Origin: Myxococcales bacterium UBA5297
Lineage (GTDB): Bacteria > Myxococcota > Myxococcia > Myxococcales > UBA5297
DNA: 57,447 bases
Direction of reading: 5' to 3'
Assembly: GCA_002408385.1 (NCBI GenBank)
Contig: DHSB01000156.1
Coordinates: 28,652 to 86,098, forward strand
Shown in pieces: positions 8,160 through 16,171 of the stretch (positions are counted from its first letter, which is position 1; every line of letters begins with the position of its first letter). The notes under the pieces were generated by a model. The model had not been told where the DNA came from. It worked only from the letters and a program-made list of their open reading frames with translations, and ran no database searches. The position numbers were made by a program, and so were the translations under genes.

Positions 8160-8378
8160 TCACGCCCTGCGCTTTCGCGCCTCGGCCTCGAGCTGGCAAT
8201 CGAGACAACGCGTCGCCCACGGCACCAACGCCAGCCGCCCCGCATCTATCGGCTCGTCACAGTCGAGGCAGCGGCGGGCCTCCGACGAGCTCGACCTCGA
8301 GTGCCGCCGCGCCACGCGGAGCGCGAGCTCGCGGAAGAGCTCCTCGTGTTGCTGGGCAAGGTCAATCTCGTCTGCCAC
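8160..8378 (-). CDS. TraR/DksA-type C4 zinc-finger protein
   Basis: 72 residues with a C4 zinc finger, C38-x2-C41 and C59-x2-C62 (CLDCDEPI ... ATRCLDCQLEAE), preceded by a helical segment with DEIDLAQQ near the N-terminus. This is the phage/plasmid TraR branch of the DksA family, which reaches into the RNA polymerase secondary channel and alters promoter use without needing ppGpp. Many Mu-like and P2-like phages carry one beside the lysis genes. The length is typical for TraR. The job here, steering host polymerase late in infection, is inferred from the family. Confidence 0.88.
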   Translation of the reverse strand: MADEIDLAQQHEELFRELALRVARRHSRSSSSEARRCLDCDEPIDAGRLALVPWATRCLDCQLEAEARKRRA

Positions 8379-8403
8379 CGCTGCCTCCGGTTGCCGGGAG
8401 CCG

Positions 8404-8790
8404 TCAGAGCCCGTTGGCGCGCGCCCACTGTTGGGCGCGAGTCAGGCGAAGAGCGTCCGCTCGGTCAGGCCCTGCGTAGTGGACGGCCTTCCAGTCGACG
8501 ACAGGCGCCTCGGCCCGAGCCTGAAGCTCGGCGAGGACCGCACGGAACGCGCAGATGCCGGCGGCGCCGGCGGCCAGCACGATGCGGTCGACGGCCTGCG
8601 ACCAGTCGTTCGTCGGCTGGACGAGCGCGTCGAGGAGCACCGGCGCCAGGTCCTTGGCCGCATCCACCAACTCGGGCGCGGCACACTCGAGGGTGTCCTG
8701 CCCGACGCGCTGCACCGACGCGCAGCCGGGCGCGAGCGAGAGCGCGAACAACGAGACGGCGAGAACCACCAGGGGGACAGTCCTGAACAT
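8404..8790 (-). CDS. Phage lipoprotein of unknown function
   Basis: 128 residues from ATG 8790 with GGAGGTCAC upstream. The N-terminus is a lipoprotein signal: hydrophobic stretch 7-19, then APGC with the lipid-attached Cys at 23. The mature part is helical and Ala-rich, with the end TRAQQWARANGL. It lies between the holin-like gene and the TraR-like gene, so a role in lysis (an outer-membrane spanin subunit or similar) is possible, but it lacks the Pro-rich tail of Rz1 and the family is not recognised. Confidence 0.68.
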   Translation of the reverse strand: MFRTVPLVVLAVSLFALSLAPGCASVQRVGQDTLECAAPELVDAAKDLAPVLLDALVQPTNDWSQAVDRIVLAAGAAGICAFRAVLAELQARAEAPVVDWKAVHYAGPDRADALRLTRAQQWARANGL

Positions 8791-8833
8791 GTGACCTCCG
8801 GTCCAACGGGTTGGGGTGTTGCGTACTGCGTGA

Positions 8834-9658
8834 TCAGGTCGACGCGGGCGTGGTCGCAGGGTGGTCCATGGACGGCTCGCCATAGATCTCCTTGCGCACG
8901 CGCTGGAGCGTCTCGGGGTCGACGGCGCTCGAGCCGTTCTTCCTCTCGGCCTCGAGCCGGGCATGTCGCTCGCACGGATTCGCAACGGGGCAGCAGTCGG
9001 TGATCCCGATGCGCTTGCCAGCCTCATCCAGCGAGGGCTTGAGCCAGACGTGCTCGCCGTCGTGGTTGATGACCTTCTGGTCGACGTCCCATCGGAGCGC
9101 CGCGAGCAGTCGCCCGGCGTTCTCCGTGAACCATTCCGTTGGATCCGCCGCCGGCTCCTTCGGCAAAGGGGTAACGGTGCCAGCTAGCAAAGGCGGCGGC
9201 TGCGTCACGCGATCGGTGCGCTTCTCGTCGACGATCGCCGTCTCGACGAACGCGCCCAGGTACTGATCGAGCGCAGCCGAGCTCATGCCGGTCTGACGCA
9301 GCAGCAGGGCGAGGCCCTTGGCGCCGATGAACGACTTGACCAGCTCGATGGCCAGCGCCCGCGCCTGCGCCTTCTCCTCGGCGGTCAGCTTGCCGTCCTC
9401 GGCGCGGTCCTTGAGCGCCTTGACGTAGGCCACCCAGACCTCCTGCACCGCGAGGCGCGCGGCCGAGGCGACCCCGCGCACGAGCCGGGCGAGCAGGTCG
9501 CTGCCGGTCTTGGCGTGCAGCCAGCGGATGCCGAAGAGCACGAGCACGGCCAGCAGGCTGAGCACGGCAGTGCCCGCCGCGGAGATCAGGTCGAGCTGTT
9601 CGAGGAGGCCGAAGGTCGTCGCGGTCGCGACGACGAGGTCGAGCGCCATGAGGCCCAT
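8834..9658 (-). CDS. Holin-like phage membrane protein with gp27-like C-terminal tail
   Basis: 274 residues. An N-terminal hydrophobic helix (about 25-45) is followed by an amphipathic region, ASAARLAVQEVWVAYVKALK then KLTAEEKAQARALAIELVKS, resembling the LLH-type phage holin family. The C-terminal third is soluble, has a possible metal site in DCCPVANPCERH (about 221-232), and ends with VDPETLQRVRKEIYG, almost identical to the end of the gp27-like protein. Holins form lesions in the inner membrane at the time of lysis; that role fits its place as first gene after the Mor/C activator, but no endolysin is seen in the window. Its Shine-Dalgarno lies inside a hairpin. Confidence 0.6.
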   Translation of the reverse strand: MGLMALDLVVATATTFGLLEQLDLISAAGTAVLSLLAVLVLFGIRWLHAKTGSDLLARLVRGVASAARLAVQEVWVAYVKALKDRAEDGKLTAEEKAQARALAIELVKSFIGAKGLALLLRQTGMSSAALDQYLGAFVETAIVDEKRTDRVTQPPPLLAGTVTPLPKEPAADPTEWFTENAGRLLAALRWDVDQKVINHDGEHVWLKPSLDEAGKRIGITDCCPVANPCERHARLEAERKNGSSAVDPETLQRVRKEIYGEPSMDHPATTPAST

Positions 9659-9664
9659 CGCGGA

Positions 9665-9698
9665 TTTCCTTTCGAGGACTGAAAGCCTCGACAGGAAA
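9665..9698 (-). promoter_or_regulatory. Hairpin sequestering the Shine-Dalgarno of the holin-like gene
   Basis: Read on the minus strand, TTTCCTGTCGAGG pairs with CCTCGAAAGGAAA (12 of 13 positions) around an 8-base loop. The AAGGA that serves the ATG at 9658 is inside the 3' arm. Such a structure would hold back translation of the first late gene. The same dyad could instead be the binding site of the Mor/C activator, whose gene ends 51 bp upstream. The pairing is seen directly; the function is inferred. Confidence 0.6.
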
Positions 9699-9748
9699 CC
9701 ATCGACAGCCGGCTACTCGTCAGGACGGCCCATGCCGTAGCGAAGGCT

Positions 9749-10174
9749 CTAGAGCGCGCGGTTCTGCCACGCGAAGGAGAGCTGCTGCTCAGAGTCTGCA
9801 GCCCGCGGCTGGGCAGCCGGGCGGCCCGCCTTGTCGACGCGGGCGACGATCTTCTGAATCGAGCGCCAGAGCAAGCCGTAATCGCGCGCGAGCTCGCACG
9901 CCGATTCTCCCGCCTTGTAGCGCTCCCAGATCTCCCGATCTCGCCGCGCCCGAACCACCCCCACGATCTTCGGCACTGTCAAGGTGCGGCCACCGAGCTG
10001 CTCGGCCAGGGCGGCGGCCTTCTCCCCGAGCAGCTCGGCGAACGGATGCTCGGGACCAATGCGGCGCGGAATGTAGATCTTCGCGCCCGCGTGGGCTTCG
10101 ACGAGCTGGCACAGGCCCGCGAAGCCAACCGCAGCCTCAATCGCCTTTGCCGTCGGGGGGAGCTCATAGCCCAT
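9749..10174 (-). CDS. mor: Mor/C-family transcription activator
   Basis: 141 residues from ATG 10174, with GGAGG six bases upstream. It matches the Mor/C family of Mu: the N-terminal dimerisation segment AGLCQLVEAHAGAKIYIPRR and FAELLGEKAAALAEQLGG, then a C-terminal helix-turn-helix, RDREIWERYKAGESACELA followed by YGLLWRSIQKIV. Mor switches on the middle promoter and C the late promoters in Mu. Only one such gene is seen here, so it may serve both steps. It is placed between the early regulatory genes and the late lysis genes, as expected. Confidence 0.93.
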   Translation of the reverse strand: MGYELPPTAKAIEAAVGFAGLCQLVEAHAGAKIYIPRRIGPEHPFAELLGEKAAALAEQLGGRTLTVPKIVGVVRARRDREIWERYKAGESACELARDYGLLWRSIQKIVARVDKAGRPAAQPRAADSEQQLSFAWQNRAL

Positions 10175-10211
10175 GCCTGCCTCCGCTTCGAACAGCACTG
10201 CAACGACGTGG

Positions 10212-10448
10212 TCAAACCGAGCCGTAACTGGCCCCCGGCCGCGATGCGGCCGCTTCTTCGAGCCGCTCTCGACGCTGTGCCTGCGACCAGCGCAGCTCCG
10301 ACGGCGCGCGTTGGCGCGCCGTGGCGCTCTCCCCGAGCGGCTCCTCGTAAGCCTGCCTCGCGCGCTCGAGCGCGTGAGCGAAGCACAGCTCGAGCCGCTG
10401 CCCAGGCTCGAGCTCGAGCTTGCGCCCGGCGCACAGGGCGCAGATCAC
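10212..10448 (-). CDS. Small phage protein with CxxC
   Basis: 78 residues. The N-terminus MICALCAGRKLELEPGQRLE carries a CxxC pair, with a further Cys at 22 in LCFAHALERARQAYEEP; this may be a small zinc-binding fold. The rest is charged. It is judged real because its ATG overlaps the GemA stop codon (ATGA), the usual coupling in this block. No family recognised. Confidence 0.6.
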   Translation of the reverse strand: MICALCAGRKLELEPGQRLELCFAHALERARQAYEEPLGESATARQRAPSELRWSQAQRRERLEEAAASRPGASYGSV

Positions 10449-10924
10449 GACCGTCCGCCTTCTGCTGCCGGCGCGCCTGCGCCGGCAGCCGCGGCCATCT
10501 CACGGGCGCCGCGGCGGTTGCGGTCGTAGATGAGCGCCGCGAGCACCTTGCGCGCGCCCGGGCCGTCGAGGAAAGCGCAGCGCTCCACGCCGGCGATGCG
10601 CTTGGCCATCGCGTCGGCGTAGGGCCACGGCCTCTTCGCCTCGGCGAGCAGCGCCTCGATCTTCCGCAGCTCCTGGGGCGCCTCGTGCGAGTCGATGTTG
10701 TGCGGCCGGCCGGGGTACTTCGGCTTGCCGAACTGGCGCCGCAGGTGGTCGAGCACCTTCGCCCGGTCGGCCGCGTCCATCTCGGCCGTCGAGCGCTTGC
10801 CGGTGAGCCGGAACATCATCTGGCGGCGCACCTCCTCATCGATGCCGAGCTGCTTCGCCTGCAGGTGGATGCGGGCGATTTCCACGCGACGCCGTGCCAC
10901 GTCCTCCTTGCGCGGGTTCAGCAT
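10445..10924 (-). CDS. gemA: GemA-like regulatory protein (DUF1018, Mu gp16)
   Basis: 159 residues. The DUF1018 signature is clear: EIARIHLQAKQLGIDEEVRRQ near the start (about 15-35), FRLTGKRSTAEMD in the middle and VLDHLRRQFG. In Mu, GemA modulates host gene expression and DNA supercoiling-dependent functions. The tail is Ala/Gly-rich. The gene overlaps the small gene upstream by 7 bp and the CxxC gene downstream by 4 bp. Confidence 0.88.
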   Translation of the reverse strand: MLNPRKEDVARRRVEIARIHLQAKQLGIDEEVRRQMMFRLTGKRSTAEMDAADRAKVLDHLRRQFGKPKYPGRPHNIDSHEAPQELRKIEALLAEAKRPWPYADAMAKRIAGVERCAFLDGPGARKVLAALIYDRNRRGAREMAAAAGAGAPAAEGGRS

Positions 10925-11139
10925 GGCTCACGCTCCAACGTGAAGGCCGCGTCCGCGACCTCGCGACGCAACTCTTCGAGCTTGTCCGCTTCGGAGCGCA
11001 GCGAATAGAGCGGCATCACGCAGCCGTCGCCGCAGACGCCGTCCATTCCGCCCAGGTTGTAGAGGTCATCGGAGGTGTCCGCCAGCGCGGAGTCGACGCG
11101 GTTGAGCAGGTCGAGCAGCTTCTCGTTGGTGAGCTTCAT
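10918..11139 (-). CDS. Small phage protein of unknown function
   Basis: 73 residues, largely helical (KLTNEKLLDLLNRVDSAL, then SEADKLEELRREVADAAF) with two cysteines in GVCGDGCVMP. No family recognised. Both ends overlap neighbours by a few bases (Gam upstream, GemA downstream), which supports a real coupled gene. Confidence 0.62.
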   Translation of the reverse strand: MKLTNEKLLDLLNRVDSALADTSDDLYNLGGMDGVCGDGCVMPLYSLRSEADKLEELRREVADAAFTLEREPC

Positions 11140-11684
11140 CCGGTCACCCCCTGAGTCGCCTTCGTCGGCGGGGTCTCGATGGTGTCCTCGGCCGGCTCGA
11201 CGATGAACTCCTCACGCTGCGAGATGGTGATCCCGGGGACCTTCTCGGCCACGCCCGGCTTGCTCAGGATGGCCTCCTTGTCGACCTCCGCCTTGATGCG
11301 GACGTACTCGTCGAGCCCCATCCGCTGCAGCGTCGCCAGCACCTTCGCGACGTCGCGCAGCGTCACCTTCGGCGGGGTCAGCCGCCACGCGATCATCCCG
11401 GTCGGCAGCCACTTGGTCTTCGAGCCGTCCGCGCAGAGCACGTGGCGGTTCGCCTCGGCCCAGATCTGCAGGCCCTTGAACAGCTCCTCGATGCGCGTCT
11501 TGTGCGTCCCCGCGCGCCCCTCGGCCTGCTCGCGCAGGGTGGTGAGCTCGTCGTTGAGCTCGGCCTCAATCCTCGCGACCTCGCGCCGCTCGGCGCCGAT
11601 GGCCGCGACGAAGGCCGCGGCTTCGTCGAGGTTCTTCGGGACGGAAACGGTGTTCGCTGCGTTCTTCGTGCGTGCCTTGGCCAT
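11136..11684 (-). CDS. gam: Host-nuclease inhibitor Gam
   Basis: 182 residues matching the Mu Gam family, structural relatives of eukaryotic Ku. Diagnostic stretches are NLDEAAAFVAAIGAERREVA (18-37), LFKGLQIWAEANR (68-80), GSKTKWLPTGMIAWRLTPP near 87-105 and GITISQREEFIVEP close to the end. Gam binds double-stranded DNA ends and shields the incoming genome from RecBCD-type exonucleases. It sits in the early operon after an HTH gene, sharing the boundary base at 11684. Confidence 0.93.
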   Translation of the reverse strand: MAKARTKNAANTVSVPKNLDEAAAFVAAIGAERREVARIEAELNDELTTLREQAEGRAGTHKTRIEELFKGLQIWAEANRHVLCADGSKTKWLPTGMIAWRLTPPKVTLRDVAKVLATLQRMGLDEYVRIKAEVDKEAILSKPGVAEKVPGITISQREEFIVEPAEDTIETPPTKATQGVTG

Positions 11685-12031
11685 CAGCGGCCTCCTTTCG
11701 ACTGCGGTGGGTTGGTGGGGTTGGTGTGGTGGGGACAGCTCCGGCAGGTGACGAAGAGCCGGACGCGGGTGGGGTTGCTCGTCGCGAAGGGCCGGCGCTG
11801 CTCATCGGCGCAGCGGCGAGTCGAGATCTCCCCGAGCACCGGGCAGTCGACCGTCGCCGCGAGCAGCGTGCCCCGCACCCGCTGCTCGAGCGTGCGCAGG
11901 CTCGACGGATACCGGCCGTTGAGCGCCTGGCTGATCATCGTCGTCGATACCCCGAGCCGCGCGGCGACAGCCCGCTGGCTCGAGCGCGCAACCGCCTCGT
12001 GGAGGGCGGTGAACCAATCGCTTTCAGCCAT
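11684..12031 (-). CDS. Phage HTH protein with C-terminal Cys cluster
   Basis: 115 residues. The N-terminal 55 residues form an XRE-like helix-turn-helix (ALHEAVARSSQRAVAARLG, then STTMISQALNGRYP). The C-terminal part has C63, C74, C96 and C99 (DCPVLGEISTRRCADE ... VTCRSCPHH), suggesting a zinc-binding module. It is probably a DNA-binding regulator or accessory of the early operon. It overlaps the next gene by 8 bp. The exact role is unknown. Confidence 0.75.
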   Translation of the reverse strand: MAESDWFTALHEAVARSSQRAVAARLGVSTTMISQALNGRYPSSLRTLEQRVRGTLLAATVDCPVLGEISTRRCADEQRRPFATSNPTRVRLFVTCRSCPHHTNPTNPPQSKGGR

Positions 12032-12404
12032 GGCGATCCTCCTTGGTCTTGGGGCAGTCTCCGCAGGCCGAGCGCGTGCAGTTGATGCAGCCCTGGCGCT
12101 GCGCGTTGAGCAGGCGCACTCGGTGGACCGCGATGCTGGGGGCGTGCTCGTTCGGGTCCTGGAAGCTGCGGCCGTCCGGCCGCTCGATCGGAGCGCGCGG
12201 GCCGAGGTCGCGAACGAGCATCGTGTAGCCGTCGCTCAGCGACCGGAGGATGCCGACGCGCTTGAGGAAGGCGACGTAGTTGCGCACCGACTTCGGACGC
12301 ATGCCGCCGAGGGCGAGGACGTCGTTGGTCCGGAAGCGGCGCATCACGCGGATCGCCTGCCAGACCCGGTACCGGGTCGTCTTCGCATACCGGGCAGGGG
12401 TCAT
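12024..12404 (-). CDS. Phage winged-helix protein with C-terminal Cys cluster
   Basis: 126 residues from ATG 12404, chosen for GGAGGTGACGCC upstream. The N-terminal half looks like a winged helix: RVWQAIRVMRRFRTNDVLAL, then KSVRNYVAFLKRVGILRSL. The end has four cysteines in CINCTRSACGDC. The same recipe (HTH plus terminal Cys cluster) occurs in the gene just downstream, so the two may act together. It overlaps the upstream small gene by 4 bp. No named family recognised. Confidence 0.72.
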   Translation of the reverse strand: MTPARYAKTTRYRVWQAIRVMRRFRTNDVLALGGMRPKSVRNYVAFLKRVGILRSLSDGYTMLVRDLGPRAPIERPDGRSFQDPNEHAPSIAVHRVRLLNAQRQGCINCTRSACGDCPKTKEDRHG

Positions 12405-12640
12405 GGCGTCACCTCCGCAGCGCACTTGTCGAGCTCGGCGCGCAGCTCGGCCGACACTGCCGGGGGCGCGAAGGCGATGCCGATGCGTGCCACGCGGTCG
12501 ACCCGCTCGAGCACGCTCTTCGCCTCGGCCAGTCGCATCGACAGCCGCAGAGCGTCACGCTCGAAGTTCTGCGCGCGGCGGCGCTCCGAGAACTCGCGCA
12601 GCAGGCTCTCGGCCGCCAGGGTGCTCAGGTCGGCGCTCAT
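12401..12640 (-). CDS. Small helical phage protein
   Basis: 79 residues from ATG 12640 with GGAGGTGGGCG just upstream. It is predicted almost wholly helical (LREFSERRRAQNFERDALRL and AKSVLERVDRVARIG). No family recognised. It shares 4-bp overlaps with both neighbours, the mark of a packed early operon, so it is probably expressed. Confidence 0.65.
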   Translation of the reverse strand: MSADLSTLAAESLLREFSERRRAQNFERDALRLSMRLAEAKSVLERVDRVARIGIAFAPPAVSAELRAELDKCAAEVTP

Positions 12641-12864
12641 CGCCCACCTCCGGTCCGGCCGGCCTGCTCGAGCCGTTTCGCGGTCTCGACCACGGTGGCC
12701 TTGAGCTGGTCGAAGGCAAGGTGCGCGGTCGACGCGTTCATCAACAGGCTCTCGCACTTGCCCGCCTCGGCCGAGGCAGGGCAGGCCAGCGCGGAGGCGA
12801 GCTCCAGCGCCCGCTCGACTCGATGCAGGAGGTCGACGAGCTCCTCGCAAGCGGCGCCGCTCAT
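12637..12864 (-). CDS. Small helical phage protein
   Basis: 75 residues from ATG 12864 with AGAGGTGCGCG upstream. It is helical and contains three Cys. The segment EELVDLLHRVERALELA suggests a coiled coil. The C-terminal end is RTGGGR. No family recognised. The start overlaps the stop of the upstream gene by 4 bp. Confidence 0.62.
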   Translation of the reverse strand: MSGAACEELVDLLHRVERALELASALACPASAEAGKCESLLMNASTAHLAFDQLKATVVETAKRLEQAGRTGGGR

Positions 12865-13175
12865 CGCGCACCTCTGCGCCCGAAGCCGAGCCGGGCCAGT
12901 AGCGTGCGGACTTCTCGTTCCCACTCCACGCTGCCCGGAGGGATCCAGGGCGAGCCGTCGCCAGGAGCTGCCACGCGTTCGAGGAGGCGCACCATCTCCG
13001 GCACCTCCGCGATAAGGCGCGCGACGGCGATGGCCTCCTGGCGCGATGCGGGGTCCCGGGTCGCCTTGGGGTAGACGACGCACACGGTGTCTCCGAGCGC
13101 GTCGACGACAGCGAAGCCGCGCCCAGCCAACACGGTGGCGCCCGCTGTCCAGGGACCAGGCGTTCCCGGCCTCAT
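12861..13175 (-). CDS. Small phage protein of unknown function
   Basis: 104 residues from ATG 13175, with GGAGGTGGGCG upstream. The first half has beta-like segments (TVLAGRGFAVVDALGDTVCV, then VYPKATRD); the second is helical (EAIAVARLIAEVPEMVRLLE). Beta strands followed by a helix resemble small single-domain proteins often found after MuB in GC-rich Mu-like phages, but I cannot name the family. It overlaps MuB by 4 bp. Confidence 0.65.
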   Translation of the reverse strand: MRPGTPGPWTAGATVLAGRGFAVVDALGDTVCVVYPKATRDPASRQEAIAVARLIAEVPEMVRLLERVAAPGDGSPWIPPGSVEWEREVRTLLARLGFGRRGAR

Positions 13176-13903
13176 CGCCCACCTCCAGTCGGCTTGCGCC
13201 CTGCGCCGACCGTGCCGTCGATGGGCTGGTCGCCCCACTCCGCGAGGCTCACCCGCTTGCAGCCCCGCCGGTCGGCCCAGCTCTCGATGACCGAGAGCGC
13301 GACCTTCACCCGCCGCATCGAGCCCTGCGTCTCGCGGGTGATCCGCTCCACCAGATCGTCGGCCAGCTCGACCTCGCAGCAGGCCTCGGCCGTCACGCGA
13401 ACGTCGTCCAGATCGGCCGCCCGGAACTCCACCGTCTGCGCGATGCGCCCCGCGAACTGCTCCCGGCTCGCCACCCGCCGGCGGAAGTCCGCCATCCCGA
13501 TGACGATGACCGGCGCGCTCGAGACGTCGTGCAGGTCGCGCAGGGTGTCGAGCAGGCGCCCGCTGCGCAACAAGTAGTCGGCCTCGTCGACGATGAGCAG
13601 CCGCTGCGTCGTCGCCAGCCGCTCGACGATGGTGTCGAGCATCAGCGAGCAGCGCGCCGCCGGCATGATGTCCAGCTCGCGGCAGATCGCCGAGAGCATC
13701 CCCGACGGCGTCCACAGCGCCTGCGCGCGCACGTAGACCGCGTCCGTCCGGTCGCGGAACCACGCCGCCGCGGTCGTCTTCCCGTGGCCCGCAGGCCCCC
13801 AGATCAAGCCGATGCCGGGGAGGTCCGGCGTGCGCGTGCTGAGCGCCTGCCCCACCTCGGCGAGGTTGTGCAAGTTCTTCGTCTGTGCGATTACCTGCCT
13901 CAT
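13172..13903 (-). CDS. muB: MuB-like transposition AAA+ ATPase
   Basis: 243 residues from ATG 13903, selected because GGAGG lies eight bases upstream; in-frame starts at 13918 and 13960 would add 5 or 19 residues. Walker A is GPAGHGKT (36-43), Walker B is LLIVDEAD (102-109), and a sensor-type segment PVIVIGMADFRRR follows. MuB-type ATPases form filaments on target DNA and deliver it to MuA, giving target choice and target immunity. The protein is shorter than Mu B (312) and lacks its N-terminal HTH, like the compact versions in many non-enteric Mu-like phages. It lies directly after MuA. Confidence 0.92.
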   Translation of the reverse strand: MRQVIAQTKNLHNLAEVGQALSTRTPDLPGIGLIWGPAGHGKTTAAAWFRDRTDAVYVRAQALWTPSGMLSAICRELDIMPAARCSLMLDTIVERLATTQRLLIVDEADYLLRSGRLLDTLRDLHDVSSAPVIVIGMADFRRRVASREQFAGRIAQTVEFRAADLDDVRVTAEACCEVELADDLVERITRETQGSMRRVKVALSVIESWADRRGCKRVSLAEWGDQPIDGTVGAGRKPTGGGR

Positions 13904-13999
13904 CGTTTCGACCTCCATTGGAACGGTCCCGCGGCCCGGCCGCGGTGGGGGCTCCGTCATCCGCCAAGACTCCGGAGCCCCGTCTTTTGCCTGGGCGCG

Positions 14000-16171
14000 C
14001 TACCTGCGCGCCGCCTCTGCCCGGGCGAGCAGCGGCTGCAAGTCAGGCCTCTTCAGCAGCACCCAGGCCCGAATCTTCGGGTCGCGTGCCGCCATCCTCT
14101 CGAACCACGCCTTGTCGAACTCGCTCGCCGACTGGAGACCTCCGTCGGCCAGGTCCACCCACCGCGCGATGAAGGCCGCGTCCTCGTCGGCCGCCTTCGC
14201 CTCGGCCGCCTCGCGCGCTGCCCGGGCCGCGTCCATGCTGCGAATCACTGCGCGGCCCCGCTCGAGCACCTCCTCGGGCACCGGCGCCGAGCGCTGCTGC
14301 TGCGAGGCGAGGACCTCGGCTGCCGCCTCGAGCGCTGGCGTCGAGTAGATCTCCGGCTCGGGTGGCGTCGCCGGGTGCAGCTCGACGACCTTGGCCGCCT
14401 GCCGGCGACGCTCCTCGAGGATGGCCTCGGCGATGTCGTCGATGTGGTGGGCCTTCTTCGCTGCCTTCAGCAGCTCGCGAGCTTGTTTCTCGGATGCCTT
14501 CTGCCGCACGCGCGCCTGCGCGGTCACTTCGGCCCGCGAGATGCCGGTGCGCTCTGGGCACTCGGCCGTGCAGATGCGGCTGCCGTCCGCATCGAAGACC
14601 CAGATCCGGCCGAGGTCCGCGGGGTCGAGCCGGACCTGCACCCGTTGCCCGACGCGGTCGCCGAGGTCGCCGTGAATGTAGTACGCCGAGTCGACCGAGA
14701 TTCCCTTCTTCCTCACCGTGCGACCGCCTGCCAGCGGCGCGAGCAGGATGTCGAGAGCGGCCTCCAGCCCGACGCGCCGCACCGGCTGCGTCCACTTCGA
14801 CGCGACGCTCGCGGGGGTCTCTCCGCCGAGCCCCTCGTGCGGCTGCGTCTCGTAGACAGGCAGCCACCGGTTGAGCCTGAGCTGCAGCTCCTCGGCAGAA
14901 AGCGCGACCTCGAACGCCTCGCGCTCCGTCTCTCCAAGCCGCTTGGCGAAGGTCTTGCGCGAGCGGATGCCTTGCGCCTGGGCGACGTTGTGGCCGGCAT
15001 ACCCGGGCAGCAGCTCGACCAGGTCGTGCTGAGCCGTGCGGAAGAAGCGCTCAACGTGGGGCTTCTGCTCGCCGTGGAAGGGCTGGCAGAGCGGGTGTCC
15101 AATCTCCAGCGCGCGGCACAGCGACTCGATGTACGCGGCCGTATAGTCCTTGCCGTTGTCGGTGAGGATCTCTTCGGGCACGCCCCAGTCGAGAATCGAC
15201 CGGCGCAGCACCGAGCCGACCGCGTGGGCAGTCGAGCTCTTCGCGACGATGATCCGCGCGCGCCGGGAGTAGACGTCGACGCAGGCGATGAGCGTGTGCC
15301 GCCCGTCCTCGAGCAACAGGTCCGCGGGCGAAGAGTCGAGCTCCCAGCGCTGATTGAGCCTGACAATGGACTCGGAGCGCGAGCCGAACGCGACCTGGAA
15401 TCGGCTCTTCGCCGCGTCGGGGTTGCACATCTGCTCCCAGACCGCGGGGTTGCGCTCGCGCCACGTGGCCATCCAGCGCGACACGGTCGACTCCGAGGCG
15501 AACTCGCGGAAGCCTGGGAAGCTCGCGCAGAGCAGCTCGTAGATCCGCGCCTGCTGGATCCACGGCTTGTCGGCCAGGATGGAGAGGATTGCCGTCACCA
15601 CCTCGGGCCGGCTGTCGATGATGCTCTTGCCGCCCTTGGCGCCAAAGCCGCCGGCGAGAGCGCGCCCACCGACCTCGGCCGCGGACTCCCAGCGGAAGAG
15701 CGTCCGCTCGGAGAGGCGCCCGATGCGGGCGGCCTCGATGCCGGGGACCACGATTCGCCCCGCGTTAAACGCCGCGGCAAAGGCCCTGTTGATGGAGGCC
15801 TTGTTCAACTGGCAGGCCAGCGCGTACGTGTCGCGCGCAGCGAGGACTGCCGCACGTGCCGCAGCGCGAGTCTGCGCCCAGGGCGGCATCGCCAGCGAGC
15901 GGGCGATCTGTTCCTCGCGGAGCTGCCGGTAGTGCTCCTCGGTCGCGCCCTGGACCACCCGCTCGGCCTCGCGCCGGCGCCGCTCCAGCTCGGCCCGCGC
16001 CTCCGGGGGCAGGCTGTCCACCGAGTAGAGGCGCACGGTGCCGCCGTTGCCCTGTTCTTCCTTGCACGCCCACTGCTCGCGCGCGGCCATGCGGTGAACG
16101 CCCGAGCGTTTACCGGGCAACCCAGACAGCCCAGCGAGGTCCGACGCAGTGAGCCAGGCCGCGGCGCTCAT
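14000..16171 (-). CDS. muA: MuA-like DDE transposase
   Basis: 723 residues. Domains in order: N-terminal MuA winged-helix DNA-binding domain (about 5-60, ASDLAGLSGLPGKRSGVHRM), end-binding helical region (about 80-250), RNase H-like core (about 270-400), and C-terminal beta-barrel and helical domains. The DDE triad is visible: D279 in WELDSSPADLL, D338 in ILTDNGKDY, E374 in KPHVERFFRT. The enzyme joins phage ends to target DNA for integration and replicative transposition, helped by MuB. Full family length and intact triad suggest a working enzyme. The start has GGAGG upstream and overlaps the previous gene by 4 bp. Confidence 0.97.
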   Translation of the reverse strand: MSAAAWLTASDLAGLSGLPGKRSGVHRMAAREQWACKEEQGNGGTVRLYSVDSLPPEARAELERRRREAERVVQGATEEHYRQLREEQIARSLAMPPWAQTRAAARAAVLAARDTYALACQLNKASINRAFAAAFNAGRIVVPGIEAARIGRLSERTLFRWESAAEVGGRALAGGFGAKGGKSIIDSRPEVVTAILSILADKPWIQQARIYELLCASFPGFREFASESTVSRWMATWRERNPAVWEQMCNPDAAKSRFQVAFGSRSESIVRLNQRWELDSSPADLLLEDGRHTLIACVDVYSRRARIIVAKSSTAHAVGSVLRRSILDWGVPEEILTDNGKDYTAAYIESLCRALEIGHPLCQPFHGEQKPHVERFFRTAQHDLVELLPGYAGHNVAQAQGIRSRKTFAKRLGETEREAFEVALSAEELQLRLNRWLPVYETQPHEGLGGETPASVASKWTQPVRRVGLEAALDILLAPLAGGRTVRKKGISVDSAYYIHGDLGDRVGQRVQVRLDPADLGRIWVFDADGSRICTAECPERTGISRAEVTAQARVRQKASEKQARELLKAAKKAHHIDDIAEAILEERRRQAAKVVELHPATPPEPEIYSTPALEAAAEVLASQQQRSAPVPEEVLERGRAVIRSMDAARAAREAAEAKAADEDAAFIARWVDLADGGLQSASEFDKAWFERMAARDPKIRAWVLLKRPDLQPLLARAEAARR

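Noticed and set aside
8404..8790. Firm assignment of the phage lipoprotein as an Rz1-type outer spanin
   Set aside because: The lipobox and position fit, but the mature part is not Pro-rich, and no inner spanin overlaps it.
12861..13967. Long minus-strand open frame covering MuB
   Set aside because: Only its last 104 codons, from ATG 13175 with a good ribosome site, look like a gene; the rest is out of frame with the real MuB.
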